NCBI GenBank assembly: GCA_963575745.1
Contig: CAUYUJ010008613.1
Coordinates: 296,855 to 360,854 of the forward strand
Reading direction: 5' to 3'
DNA: 64,000 nt
Source of the DNA: Prorocentrum cordatum
Lineage: Eukaryota > Sar > Dinophyceae > Prorocentrales > Prorocentraceae
A program made the position numbers and the translations under genes. Positions 51,541 to 62,976 of the stretch are shown here, in pieces. Position 1 is the stretch's first letter; every line of letters starts with the position of its first letter. The notes beneath the pieces were generated by a model, which saw nothing but the letters and a program-made list of their open reading frames with translations, made no database searches and was not told the DNA's origin.

Positions 51541-51799
51541 AGGAGTGTGCCGAAATTTTTGCGGTGCGCCAGGCGGAACCCCCATTCCGCCCAAAAAGTC
51601 GGCAAATCGTTCGAACACCGATATCCTCCAACGCGGAGTCTCGAGCCTCGCTCTTCCTGCTTCCCCCACAGCTCCCTCCGCTTCCCCTGCCCCCATCGCC
51701 CCCTTTGCCTTCCCTGTCTATTCCGGCTACTCCCTGCATCTGCCTCCCGTGCCTCTTGTCTCCGTCTTCGTGCCCCCCCCGATCTCCCCAGACCCCAGC

Positions 51800-51940
51800 T
51801 GCGGCAGCCGTGGGGGAACAGAAGCGGAGGACTGGCTCGCCATGAGCTGCGAAGACCTCGTGGCCCAGCTGCGGGGTGACCTGGAGATCTTCGGGAAAAT
51901 GGTCAAGGATCCAGAGATCGAGATCGGAGGCCTGCCCTGA
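51800..51940 (+). CDS. Possible terminal exon of an unknown gene
   Basis: After a pyrimidine-rich stretch ending CCCCAG (about 51785-51790) the frame reads TEAEDWLAMSCEDLVAQLRG and DLEIFGKMVKDPEIEIGGLP before a TGA at 51940. Natural composition and an acceptor-like upstream are the only support. Confidence 0.25.
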   Translation, partial: CGSRGGTEAEDWLAMSCEDLVAQLRGDLEIFGKMVKDPEIEIGGLP

Positions 51941-52036
51941 GGAGGAGGAGGGGGAGAGAGACGAGGAGGAGAGGAATGAGGCTGAGGAGGAGGAGGAGGA
52001 GGAGGAGGAGGAGGAGGAGGAGGAGGAGGAGGAGAG
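51941..52036 (+). repeat. AGG microsatellite
   Basis: GAGGAGG units right after the stop of the possible exon, then a short run of G at 52057-52067. Confidence 0.85.
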
Positions 52037-52479
52037 TCGCCATGCTTTCCGCTATGGGGGGGGGGGGGCTACGCGAGCACAGCGGGTCTCACGGCCTCAC
52101 TGCGCGTCGGGGCGCGGTGGGGCGCGTGCCGCGGGGTGGGGGCGGCTGCTGCCTGTCTTGATTCGCTCGGCCGCGAGACGTGATGCAGATGAGGTTCTTC
52201 GCCGCGGTGGTGCTGACGGCTGGGCTCTACAGTCCGCAGTCGCTGCCAGCGTGGAGGGCGGAGCTTTTGATATCGGTGCTGCAGGGCACCCAGCAGCGCG
52301 CCGACCCCGACATCGCCGTCACTTCCATCCGCTCGTCCAGGCACGTGGTCTTCCGCTGCAGGTGGAGGAGGGAGAGGCTCTCCAACAAGATCGCGGGACA
52401 GAGCATCTTTCTAGGGCGCAAGGTGCATACGTAAGTCATCAGTGCGCCAATTGTACATTCCCCCAGCTTCGACGGGAGA

Positions 52480-53233
52480 GACTGGCCGAGTGAGCGGCCT
52501 CAGGGTGGCCACGGCGACGACACCGTTGACGATTTTCGGCGTGTGCATGTCTCCTTCGGGCAGCTACGCGGAGAGACGCGGGGCCATGCAGAATCTATTC
52601 AAGTGGCTCAGTGACGTTTGGTCGGCGGCTGGCAATCGATGTGCGATTTTGGCGGCAAGGGATTTCAACGAACAGCAAGGGTACGAGGAGAAAGACGAGG
52701 CAACAGGGCGGCTTGGCAAACACCGGGCTTTTTCTCACGTGGCCACTCTGAGAATGTGGACAAAAAACAACGGTTTGACGGCCCGGCTGCGAACACCCTT
52801 TTTTCGAGTGCCAGCCAGCTGCTACGGTGAGTTCCCTTGCAGCTGGATCGACCATGTCCTCGCCAGCACGTCATCATCAGAGTTCGTGCGCCAGCCGCGG
52901 ATGATAACAGGCTTGATACGGGTGATGCCACCTCTCCTGTCCTCAGACGTTCACGACAACTGTCCTATGGAGTTTCAACTTGCCAGTCGCGCAGGGAACG
53001 AAGCCATCGAATGCGGTAGTATCAAGAGCGACCGCGACAGCCTCATGGCGTTCGTGACGAAAGGATACAGGAGGCACGAGTACTGCGTGATTGTCGAGTC
53101 CAGGCTGCAAGTGGTTGCATCAGAACGGGCAGCAACTGAGGGCGACCCAGCACCTGAGGCACGGCACCAGATGCTTGGGAGCGCCGCGCGCGACCGCGCG
53201 CGAAGCGGTCCACGCATGCTTTTCGATGGCTAA
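52480..53233 (+). pseudogene. LINE apurinic-type endonuclease (EEP) fragment
   Basis: Nicks target DNA for non-LTR retrotransposition. The frame reads LTIFGVCMSPSGSYAERRGA, a helix (MQNLFKWLSDVWSAAGNR), RCAILAARDFNEQQG (the GDFN core with Gly replaced by Arg), SCYGEFPCSWIDHVLAS (the IDYV-type strand) and SSDVHDNCPMEFQL (the SDH-type catalytic His). The order D-N, S-ID and SD-H is that of the EEP superfamily. There is no ATG at the start, and no RT follows in frame, so it is a remnant. A charged helical frame at 53248-53514 (RQERTQALAERAEAARDLGR) could be a decayed continuation. Confidence 0.6.
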
Positions 53234-53514
53234 CTAGTTCGGCCAGGAATACGACCACTACAGGCAGGAACGCACCCAGGCCCTTGCCGAACGCGCCGAA
53301 GCCGCTCGGGACCTGGGCCGCCAACGTCTCGATGGAGGGTCGGATGCGGCGAGGCCAATTGGTAGGTTCACCGGCGTTGCCATGCGCGTCTTGCGGTTGG
53401 TGGAGGTTGCCGTTGCGCGGCCCCGTCGGCCCACTGGCAAATTCCAAGCGCGGCGGCTCGCGCGGCACCTGGCCATCTTCGAGGAGCGCGCCGATGAGCT
53501 GAAGCATGCGTAGA

Positions 53515-56500
53515 GGGACAGGGATTTCTCGCGGGCGCGCGCTCCGCGAGGACGATTGGCGGGCGAAGGGAGAGGCGCCCGGAAGAGAACCCACATCGCG
53601 GCCGCGCGTGCCATGGGCGCCCAGGAGTGGAAGAGCGGGACGTCGAAGGCCCGGGCGGCAGGCGGCGCGACGGCGATGCGAACAACGCCGGGGCGGCAGC
53701 GAGAGGGGGCATCCGCGCGGGGACAGGGTCTGAAAGAGCAGGAACCATGGCGCGACGCAGCGCATGGCAATGAACTCTGCGAAAGCGCTCGGCGCGGCCC
53801 GATGTTCATCCAGCTCGACAGCCGGTCGGCCCGCTGGCGCGAGGCGTTCCCAGCGCGGGGCGCGCGCGGAGATGCTTTCGATTTTCCCGTCGCCCACGTT
53901 GAGCGTCGATAGCGCGGGCGCCAGGCTACGGCGCGCGGGCGGCGAGCCCCCGGCAACGCCCGCCCTTGACAAGCGCTTGCGCGAGCGGCTGCTGGGCGCG
54001 AGGCGCGAGAAAACAATCGCGCCGCCTGGGCCGCGCGCGAGGGCGAGTGGCGCAGGCAATCGGGCCTTGAAAGCCCAGCGCGCAATCCATTTCAACAAGC
54101 ACCTGCCCCAGGCGTGGCGCGGCGGCTGGAGGCGACGCCGACTACCTGGCGAATGCCCCGAATGGCTACGCTGCAGCCTGCTGCGCCGCAGTTGAGAGGC
54201 CGCGATGCTAGCCCTTCAGTCGGGGCGTTGGCAATTGCGCGATGGTGATTTTTCGATGGCACCACAGAGTTGGGGCGCGGCAGGTGCGCTTAATGCGACT
54301 GCTTGGAGCCGCCGGTGCAGTCGCGCTGGAGGCCGACCACAGGCCTCGGACAAGCCGATCTTCGTCCTGCTGCCGAGCGACTCGAGCGCCGCCGTCGCGG
54401 CGCCCGACGGCAAGTTTGAGTTCTCGCCGCCGATGGGGGGGGGGTGCTGCGGGCAGCGGCATCGCGCCGCGGGGCTCCGCGGCGGTCGACGACGCGCTCG
54501 ACGAGCTGAAGGGGCAGGTGGAGCTACGCGGGGGCGAGACGTTCGATCTTGGGGGGCTGCGCTTGCGGGCGACATCACGCGGCTGACGCCGATCCCCGCG
54601 GCAGCGAAGGCCAAGGACATAGCGGGCAGGCCCAACAGGATGCAGGGCGCTGTCAGACGCCACATGGACAAGCTAGGCGGCAGGCTCAACAGGGGCAGCA
54701 TCGGCGACGCACCGGCGCTGAGACGGCGCCTTGCCATCGCGGCCGCGCGGGCGGCTTGCGCGCCAGAGGGGTCGACGGGCGCGGCCGTTCGCGGCGCGAG
54801 GCTTCCTGGACCGACCGCCGCCTCCGACGCGGCGGCTCGCGGCGAGGTCAAGGCGGGGGCCGCGGCGGCGAAGAGGGGGCGGTGCGACGCGCGGTCCACG
54901 CAGCGCCGCGAGGCCCCCCTGAGGCGCGCGCGGCTCCAGCGCATCAGCTACGCGTGCGAGGCGGCCTCGCCGGCGCCGCGCGCGCTGCTGGTCGCTGGCG
55001 GCCAGATCGAGCGGGCCGCGACTACCCTCATCAGCCCGTTGCGGTCTCTATTGGTCGGGCGACCTATTGAGTGGGGGGGCGGCGGCGCCCGCGCAGCCGC
55101 GCCGGGCAGGGTGCGTCAATGTTGGGAGCTCGCGAAGCCAAAGGTGGAGCTTCGCGGCGGGGCGCCTCCGTTTCTTTCAGCGCGCGGTTCGGCGCCCGGG
55201 CGCCCATTGGCAGGCGCGCGTCGCAGGCGAAGCTCGGCGACGACGGCTGGTCGTCGCGACGACTGCGCCGCGGCGCCGCCGACTCCTGGCCGACATGGGG
55301 GAGATGGGGAATGCTGGCGGCGATTGCGAGGAGCTCTGGCAGGCGCTGCAAGATGTTCCAAGTGGGCTGCCGGGTCTGATCCTTGAGGGGGATCTGCACT
55401 CCGTGCTGCTGCCTCTGCGGTGCAGTTTCCCTTGTTCCTTCTGCGTCGCAGGGGGCGGGTGGCCCTGCGCCCCCGACCTCGACGGCGACGGGGCCGAGCC
55501 GCCCGATGCCCCGCCGACGGAGTGCTTCTGCAGCGAAGTCGTGGATGGCACGTCTCGCGGGAAGAACCCCTCTTCGCAGCCCCCCAGACTGATCGTCGCA
55601 TCGTCCGCGGGGCGCAGCGCAAACTGCATTGCGGATACTGGCGATTGCGAGTCGGGCCCTCGGCGCCACTGCCGTTTTCCATCGAGGGGGGGGGGGGGGC
55701 GCGCGGCGCGTCGCCGGAGCGACGGCGGGGCGGGTTTCGAGATGGGCGCAGCGCGCGCGGAGGATTTGCGCAAGCGGAGAGTTGATCATCCCCCCAGGCC
55801 GCGCGACCCCGTCGAACCTCGTTTTTCGAGTGCGAGAAATCTGTCGCGCATATGCTCGAGCTCCCGCCCGCGCCCGCTCGCATCAAAAAGGCACCGCTGG
55901 CTTCCCGCTCGCGCCTGGGAGCGACGGAAGCAGCGGCGGGCTCCGCCGAAGGCGCCAGGTCCATCGTCTTCCTGGCGCGGGGCATCTTGGCGGGGTCTCA
56001 GCGCCGCCAGAGGTCGAGGACCAACGAGGGCAAGGCGGACAAGATAAAAGTGGACGGCGGAGAGGAGGGGGGGGCAAGGGGCAAGGCCAAGAGAACCGCG
56101 AGGAAAAAGCCCGACGGGAATGGTGGAGCAGGGCGCGCCAGCAACGATTTTTTCGGCGACGAGATGATGGCCGGGCCCCAGGAGGGGGCGCGCTTGAGGG
56201 GGCGGCGCTGGTTTCATGCTGATTCCCGCGAAGAGCGAGACGGTCCAGGCGAGCGAGGCCAGCTGCGACGAGTACAACGAAGCGGTGGAAGGCCAAGCTA
56301 CGCGCAGAGGTGGAGGTAGGCGGCCCCCACATGCAGATCGCGCAGGCAATGGTGGACCGCCTCTTCGGACCTCGGGAAGGGGGGGCAGGCCGTGCCGGCG
56401 CAGGAGGCGACGTATTTGCTGAGTCAGTGCGTGGGAGGGGGGCCGTACCTGACGGGCGCAATTTTCAAGACGCCCGGGATCGAGCGGGCGAGGTTCGACG

Positions 56501-56559
56501 AGGAGAGCGCGGGTGGGCCGCGGCGAAACTGACGGCGAAGTTTACCCGCCGCTGATCAT
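53515..56559. other. No gene recognised; CpG-rich
   Basis: Very GC-rich, with short G homopolymers at 54435, 55686 and 57651. Many open frames on both strands are Arg/Ala-rich. None shows a motif I can defend, although stretches at 54205-54700 and 55380-55560 have milder composition and may be decayed coding sequence. Confidence 0.35.
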
Positions 56560-58010
56560 GCGAAATCGTCGGACAGATGGATTTCGTAGCCAATCTGGCT
56601 CGAGCGTTGGCGCATGCTTTTTTTTTTGAGCGAGGGTCAGTGGCGCTTCTGTCGCCGGAGCCGAACTCATGTGGGCGCGGCGATGAAAAGGGGGAAGCTG
56701 CGCGCGCATGCGTCAGCGCGGAGGACTGCGGGGCCCTGCCGACTTCCAGAAACGCAGCGCAGTTGTCGCGGATGCTGATGTTTGCGAGGATGCCCGACGC
56801 ACGGGTGGAGATTTTCGGATGTAGGTTCCGCGAAGAAGCGGGGCAGGAATAATCGCGGGGGGCTCTTGAAACTTGATCGACACTTCCCAGATTTTGACAG
56901 CGTCAGCACGCTGGCTGGGATGTCTTGAGCGAAACCATTGCGTCTGCGCGCGGTGCATCAAGGAACGCCAGGGGAATCGCGCGGATACCCCAGAGACGTC
57001 CGGGAACCAATCGGCAGTCCGTGGGACATGCTCGCCGTTGAAGGTGCCGCGCGAGAATTGCATGCTCTGCCATGCAGTGGAACGGATTGCGGCCGCTAAG
57101 TTTGAAAGGTAGAAGGCCCACCGCCCCTTCAAAAACCTGCGGCGCCGCAGCCCGCTGGCCCACTCGGAGTCGTAGAATTGTCAAAGGGGGCTCCTCCGAT
57201 GGCAACCATCGCCGCCTCATTGTTCAACAGAACCTTTGCCGACCAGAACGCACAGACGTAAACGTAAAACTGAACTTCCTTTTGTCTGAATCAGATATGG
57301 GGAAGGCGTCTGTCGTCGACGTTGTGGCCCTCCGCTGGGAAATGCGAAATCATCGGAGACGCCGATGTCGCGCCGGCGGCTTGTTTATAAGATCATGTAT
57401 ATGGCCCCGAATGACCCTTAGTGGCGCATGCGTCGTCGGAGCCAAAATGGATGCGGAAGTGGCGATGGTAAGGGCGATGATGCGCGTCTATGTTGCGCGT
57501 CTCTGTAAGCGCAAAGTGGTGCAGGGTCCTGCTGAGCTCCAGGAACAGTGCGCAATTGTCACGGCTTCGATATTCCCGAGTACGCCCCACGCAACAAGAC
57601 ATATGTTTGAAGGAAGTGCCGCGAAGAAGCGCATCTGACATCGAATTGGACCGCGGGGGGGGGGCCGGAAGCACAGTTGGGAACTGTCGAGAATCAGGCT
57701 GGTATTTGAGGATGTTTCAACCGTTGCAACCGAAACCAATGCTTGAGCGCGCAACGCAATGGGAGTTGGACGGGGCCCCCGACAAACTAGAGGGAACCGC
57801 CGGACATTTGAAAACATACGGAGCGACAGCTGCACTTGATTGCCATACTCCGGGGCCAGTTTACATCAGTCATTTTATAGAAGGTGGGGAACCCGCCTCT
57901 CCGTTCAGGAGCTCGCGAATCACCGCCCGCCAGGCCCGCGCGGAGTCATCGAATTTTGGAAGGGGTCTGCTCAATGGCAGCCATCACCGCGATGCTAAAA
58001 CACGGCATGT
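56560..58010 (+). repeat. Diverged tandem duplication, offset about 770-790
   Basis: Copy 1 (about 56560-57240) and copy 2 (about 57330-58010) share aligned words: ATGCGAAATC(G/A)TCGGA, TGGCGCATGC, CCCTGC(C/T)GA, TCCAG(A/G)AAC, GCGCA(G/A)TTGTC, GGAGTC(G/A)T(A/C)GAATT and ATGGCA(A/G)CCATC(G/A)CCGC. Identity is perhaps 60-65% by eye, so the event is old. Related frames (SRNAAQLSRM and SRNSAQLSRL) occur in both copies at matching positions. Confidence 0.65.
57436..57456 (-). other. Spliced-leader-like sequence, minus strand
   Basis: The reverse complement of 57439-57450 is CCATTTTGGCTC, 12 bases identical to the spliced-leader core; 16 of 21 positions match overall. No gene is recognised downstream on the minus strand. 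Confidence 0.3.
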
Positions 58011-59299
58011 GCATAACAAAACGCAGAGGGAAACATCAAAGTTGTTTTTTTTTGTTCTCCGTCGGAACGCTTTGGGGCGTTCCTGGCGACATCGTCTTGA
58101 GGTTCATCTTTGAGCCCTCTCGGGCCTTGTAGACTGGAGCCACATTGAGGCCTCAGGAGCCCGTCGGGAGCGAACGCGCGAGGAGACACATCACATATTG
58201 TCAAGCCATATTTGGGGGCCATGCTGAGTTGCTGTTTGAGGCTCTTTCAACGTATTCAAGGGAGCTTCGAGCCGCCTGGGAGTCGTTTGGGCTAGGCGAT
58301 CATCATCTAGGATTACATTGTGCCATATTGGAGGCCATCTTGACGCATCGAAAACCACCCGGGGGTCATCTTGGACCCAATAGGGACCCCTGCCAGGAGA
58401 GCTGGGGGACGGGGCAGGCGACCCGCAAGCCAGAAATCGTTTCGCTCCCTTCCCACCCCCCTTCACATCAGCAACGCCCATGTTCCAGCGTAGGCAGCGA
58501 TCGACGTTGGATGGACAGCAACTGGGATCAAAATGCAGACGTCACGTGCGCGACGCCGGCGAGGTCCGCCAGGCGTGCCACGCGCGCCGCGTCCACCAGG
58601 TGCGCCGCGGGGCCCCGGAGGCCCAAGCGTGCCAGGCGCGCCTGGGAAAGCCGGGTGCGAGGAGCGCTCCACGTGCGCCAAGTCTGCCACGTGCACCACC
58701 CACGCAGGATGCGCCATGTGTATTTGTCGGGCCGGGCGAAAGGGGGGGATTGGGAAAGGGGGGGTTACGAAATTTGCTGCATGCAGCTGGTTTCGGCCTC
58801 ACCGAGGGGCCCATTCCTCGATACATAGCCGCCTCTGGGCGCCGGGAGGCGCCGGGAAAATCAGCTACGTGAGCTGATTCTCAAACCCCCCCTTTGCTAT
58901 CCCCCCCTTTCGCCCGACCCGAATTTGACATCACACATCGGGACGAGAGAGCAGGGATGTAGACGGCGGACGTAGTGGCAGTAGGCTGCCGAGTTGCCCG
59001 GTTGGGGTTTTCATGCAGCGGCGAGGGTTTCTGGCACGAGCGCCCAGTGCACAAGATGCACGAGCAGGACTGCGTCTCCCGTCCTTGCTCGTCCCCGTCG
59101 TAACCCATCCTCCACATCCTCCACGTCCTCGTTTTCCCCCCTCTCGTCCTCGTGTCCTCCTCCTGGGATGCGCAGAGTGCCTTACTGCATCGAAGCCAGG
59201 GGTTGGAGGAGAAGGTGATCAATTTGAGCTTGGGCGCCTGAGCATCCGCACCCATTGATATATTTGAGGTATGGCGTCATCTGCCGCCAACCCTAGTCT
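58011..59299. other. No gene recognised
   Basis: Mixed sequence. At 58200-58390 loose GGCCATCTTG-type words appear, weaker relatives of the following array. GCGCCGCG words cluster at 58560-58680. Confidence 0.35.
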
Positions 59300-59760
59300 T
59301 CACCCGTCTCGTGGCTGACTATGCTGGCGCCGTCTGGGGGCCTTTTGGGGCCTCTTGGAGGCATCTTGGGGCCTCTTGGTCCACCGCCAGGGCGCTTTGG
59401 AGTCATTTTGGTGCCTATGGGAACCATCTTGGGAGCCTATTCGGAGCATTTGTTGGCCATCCTGGGCGATATTGTCAACATCTTGGACCTCTCGGGATCG
59501 TCATGAGCAGCGTTGGCGGCTCCGGGACCGTCTGGAAGCGGTCTTCAGGCATCTTGGGAGCAGAACGTGGGATGGGCAAACACATTTTGAACATTCTGTA
59601 GGGTGGGAAAGTGTTTTACTCTGTGGGGGGCGTCCTCTTAGCCCTGAGCGGCCATCCTAGAGGCATCGTGGGGTCATCTGCGGTCGTTTTGGACTCTTGA
59701 GGACATCTTCGGAGCCTTTCGCCATGTGGGGCCAACCTGGAGGCATTTTGGGGGGCACGA
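59300..59760 (-). repeat. GGCCCCAAGA-type array in inverted orientation
   Basis: GGGGCCTCTTGG, GGCATCTTGGGG and GGCCATCCTGGG words are the reverse complement of the array unit. More diverged than the plus-strand copies. Confidence 0.65.
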
Positions 59761-60450
59761 GTCGTCTTCTCCGCCGGTCATCTGCGCCGGCGGTTGTCTT
59801 CGCTGGCGGTCGTCTTCACCAGGGTCGTCTTCGCCGCGGTCGTCTTCGCCAGCGGGTCTGGCGGGCGGGACATTAAAACGGGCGGGCGGGCGTGCATGAA
59901 AACAAGCTACTGTGCGGATCATAGCCGGAGGGTCGGGCGGGCGGACTCTAATCGCGGGTCGGGCGGGCGGAACATCAATGCCGGCGGCGGGGTTGAGAGC
60001 AAACGAACGGGCAGACCCAGGCGGGCGGGTTTGGCGGGCAGGTTTAGAAGGGACAGGTCGGGCGGGTGGGATCCTGACGAACGGGCGAAGGCGACCGCTG
60101 CGAAGACAACCGCGACGAATGACGATGGGGCCAAAGTCGACCGCGGCAAAGAAGACTTGCTGCTTTTGGGCCCCTTTTGTGATGTCAAAGCAGCCAGTGG
60201 GGGTGTCGAAGTAGCCCAGAGCGGTCAGGGTGCTGAGGCATCCCCGCGTGGCGGTGGTTGCAATGGCAATGGTATTGATTGTTGCATTGGTAGTGGCGGT
60301 GATAGTGGCAGTGATAGTGGAGAATGGACCACCTTTGACACATTGGTGTGGTCCCGTCGGGCCTCTTCCCCAATGACCTCCTTACCGTGATTGCTTCCCG
60401 TCCCCCGCCATGCCGTTGCCGATTGGCCAGCCCCTGCAGGCAGTCGGCAG
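59761..60450. other. No gene; GTCGTCTTCGCC and GGCGGGCGG repeats
   Basis: GTCTTCGCCG/AGCGG words repeat at 59760-59860, followed by four GGCGGGCGG words to 59970, then GGTAGTGGC/AGTGATAGTGG words at 60260-60320. No gene is supported. Confidence 0.35.
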
Positions 60451-60560
60451 GTGGTGGTGGAATACGAGACCCCTGATGTTGCCGCGCAGACCGTGCAAGC
60501 CATGAACAACGAGGGTTTGTTTCAGATGAAGTTGAAGCATGCCGCTGCAGGAGGGGGAGG
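60451..60560 (+). CDS. Possible RRM-like exon fragment
   Basis: After CGGCAG (60445-60450, acceptor-like) the frame reads VVVEYETPDVAAQTVQAMNN, then EGLFQMKLKHAAAGGGG. A beta strand with aromatic, a helix containing MNN, and a following strand resemble the last part of an RNA-recognition motif. It is too short to be sure and no upstream RNP motif was found. Confidence 0.25.
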
Positions 60561-60689
60561 GAGAGGAATCAGAAGAAAGGGCCCTTGGAACATTCAACAT
60601 ACTTTTCTGGGGCGGGCCAGAAAGCCGCCCCAGTCTTTATATACATATAACGGCGCACCGGGCCCGGGGGCCCAGGGCCGGAACCTCGA

Positions 60690-62060
60690 CCACAAATGTG
60701 GGCCCCAGGGCCAGCCCGCCTTTGGGCGCCTGAAATCGCCCTGGGGAGCTCTGAGACAGCAATCCCAGCGGCCCCAGACGGTCTCGAGGCACCCCCAAGA
60801 CGCCGTCCAGGGCTCTCTGGCGACGCACGATGCGTTTTAAACTGCCCTGGATGCCGCCAAGACGCCCCGAGAAGGCAAAATCGTTGATTGTCATCGTTTT
60901 GTTCAATGTTTTTGTTTGCATTCTCGCTGTTTCGTGTTTCCGGCGCTAAAGCACCGCCCAAGGGACTCCCCAAACCGCTCCCAGACGGCCCAAGAACCCC
61001 CCAAGACGGCCCCAGAGTCGCCCAAGACGGCGCAAGAGGGTCCCAAGGAGGCCCCAAGAGGGGCCCGAGAGAGGGAACGCGAACTGACAAATCAAGCTCT
61101 CCGCCCCAAGAGGCCCCAAGAGGCCCCCATGAAGCTGCTAAGAGGCCCCACGAGGCCCCCAAGAGGCCGCACGATGCGTTTTAAACTGCCCTGGAGGCCC
61201 CCCAAATGCCCCAAGAGGCCTTTAGGAGACCGCCCAAGAGCGCCCCGAGAAGGCAAAATCATTGATTTTCATGTGTTTTCCTATCTGTTTTGCATTCTCG
61301 CTGTTTCGTTTTTCCGGCGCTAAAGCACCGCCCACGAGGCTCCCAAAACCGCTCCCAGACGACGCAAGAGGCTCCCAAGAGGGCCCAAGACGACCCAAGA
61401 GAGCCCCGAAACGGCCCCAGAGCGGCCCAAGACGGCGCAGGAGGGTCCCAAGAAGGCCCCAAGGGGCCCAAGAGAGGGAAAGCGATTCAAAAATCAAGCT
61501 CTCCGCCCCAAGAGGCCCCCGGGAAGAGGCCCCCAAGAGGCACAAAGCGGCCTCCAAGAGGCCCCCAAGACGCCCCAAGAAAGCCCCGAGACGGCCCCAG
61601 AGCCACCCAAGACGGCGCAAGAGGGTCCCAAGAAGGCCCCAAGAGGGGCCCAAGAGAGGGAACGCGAACTGACGAATCAAGCTCTCCACCCCAAGATGCC
61701 CCCCAAGAGGCCCCAAGAGGCCCCAAGGAAGCCCCAAAAGGCCCCCAAGAGGCCCCAAGAGGCCCCCAAGAAGCCCAAAAGAGGTCCCAAGACGGCACCC
61801 AAAAGGCTTCAAAATTCGTCCTAAGAGGCCCCCGAAGACATGCCAACAAGGTCCCATGACGACTTCAAGCAGTCCAGGATGCTCCGAGGAGGCCCCAAGA
61901 GGCCCCCAATAGAGCCCAAGAGGCCCCCAAGAGGCCCCCAAGCGGCCTCAAGCAGCATCCAGGAGGCCGGAAAGAGGCCCCCAAGAGTCCAGCGGTCCAG
62001 GCGGGGGCCGAACGAACGTGTCCAGCCTTGGGCTCCCGGAAGCCCAAGAGAAAGCCTAAG
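60690..62060 (+). repeat. GGCCCCAAGA-type array with higher-order repeats, copy 7
   Basis: The largest array. Two conserved cores (about 60866-60955 and 61232-61323, offset about 366) contain CGAGAAGGCAAAATC(A/G)TTGATT, GCATTCTCGCTGTTTCGT and CCGGCGCTAAAGCACCGCCC. A second word, GAGAGGGAACGCGAACTGAC, followed by AATCAAGCTCTCCGCCCC, occurs at about 61067, 61483 and 61652. This is therefore a nested repeat of arrays plus cores. Confidence 0.85.
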
Positions 62061-62125
62061 GAGTTCGACCATCCAGCCTAGCTAGAACTTGAGCGCGCGC
62101 GAAGCGCGCGCGATGGTTCCAGTGT

Positions 62126-62246
62126 GTATATATATATATATATATATATATGCAAACACACATATATATATACATATATATATATATATATTATATATAA
62201 TATATATATGTGTATATATATATTATATATATATATATATACATAC
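62126..62246 (+). repeat. (TA)n microsatellite
   Basis: TA runs with GCAAACACACA, TACA and TTATATAATA breaks. Preceded at 62084-62110 by AGAACTTGAGCGCGCGCGAA and GCGCGCGCG, a hairpin-forming word also found before the microsatellite at 42570. Confidence 0.9.
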
Positions 62247-62694
62247 CATCTGCTGGAGTATTGAGGCCCCGGGCCCCCTGGCTGGGACACCCACCCGGAT
62301 CTCTTCCCCTCTTTGAGCACCACCCCGTCGGCGGCTTCCCAGGCCTTCCTCCAGCTGCCCAAAACAGCTACGAGGAGCCCGATTCAGCGACAAGAGCGGC
62401 GCAATAGGGTCCAAGACGCGCCATCATGGCTTTAATATAGCCGAGGAGACCTCGAAATGCCCCCAAACGCCCCAAGAAGGATTCAAGATGCTCCCCGAGA
62501 AGGCGCCAGGAGGCCATAATTGCCCCACATCTTAAGGAAAGCGTACGTTTAAAGCACTTCCGCTTTTTAAAGCGTCCAAGGCTGCCCAAGAGGTCCGCAC
62601 CCATTTTGACTCAAGGTGGGCAACAGGTCGAACGCTGTCTTGCCCGATAATCTGGTGATTGGTGTTCGAACGCACGCAGTCTCCCGCATTGGTC

Positions 62695-62976
62695 ATGGCG
62701 CTCGTTAACGTGATTATCAAGAACACAGTCATTGAGGTCGAGACTTCCATTGAAGAGCCATTTGCAGTCTCTGGCTGTGGCATGCGCCGAGTTCAGTCAT
62801 GCCCTCCCATCCGTGGTAATTTAAGCGAGGATGGTTCTGGTAGTTCGGGGAACGAACACACCAAGACGCGCAGCGACGCCAGTCGCAGTATCATTCTCAG
62901 TATTCGGGCGGACCCGGCCGTCGTACACGAGGAGCCCGAGGATGAAACACTGAGCTGTTGCTCGATCGACCACTAG
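62695..62976 (+). CDS. Short protein with KNT...RR.QSCPP signature
   Basis: From ATG 62695: MALVNVIIKNTVIEVETSIE, EEPFAVSGCGMRRVQSCPPI, then a Ser/Asp/Glu-rich tail to TAG (62974-62976). The pairing of a beta strand ending KNT(F) with a downstream (R)RxxSCPP is one I recall from N-termini of many dinoflagellate proteins, including RNA-binding ones; I cannot verify it here. The frame stays open after the stop to CTTACAGGTAAGT (63010-63022), which looks like a splice site. The ORF may therefore be a first exon whose splicing removes the TAG, or a truncated copy. Confidence 0.5.
   Translation: MALVNVIIKNTVIEVETSIEEPFAVSGCGMRRVQSCPPIRGNLSEDGSGSSGNEHTKTRSDASRSIILSIRADPAVVHEEPEDETLSCCSIDH

Noticed and set aside
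60888-61859. Frames encoding Pro-Lys-Arg-Pro repeats and antisense Leu/Gly/Trp repeats
   Set aside because: Translations of the GGCCCCAAGA array; no start, no conserved non-repetitive domain.
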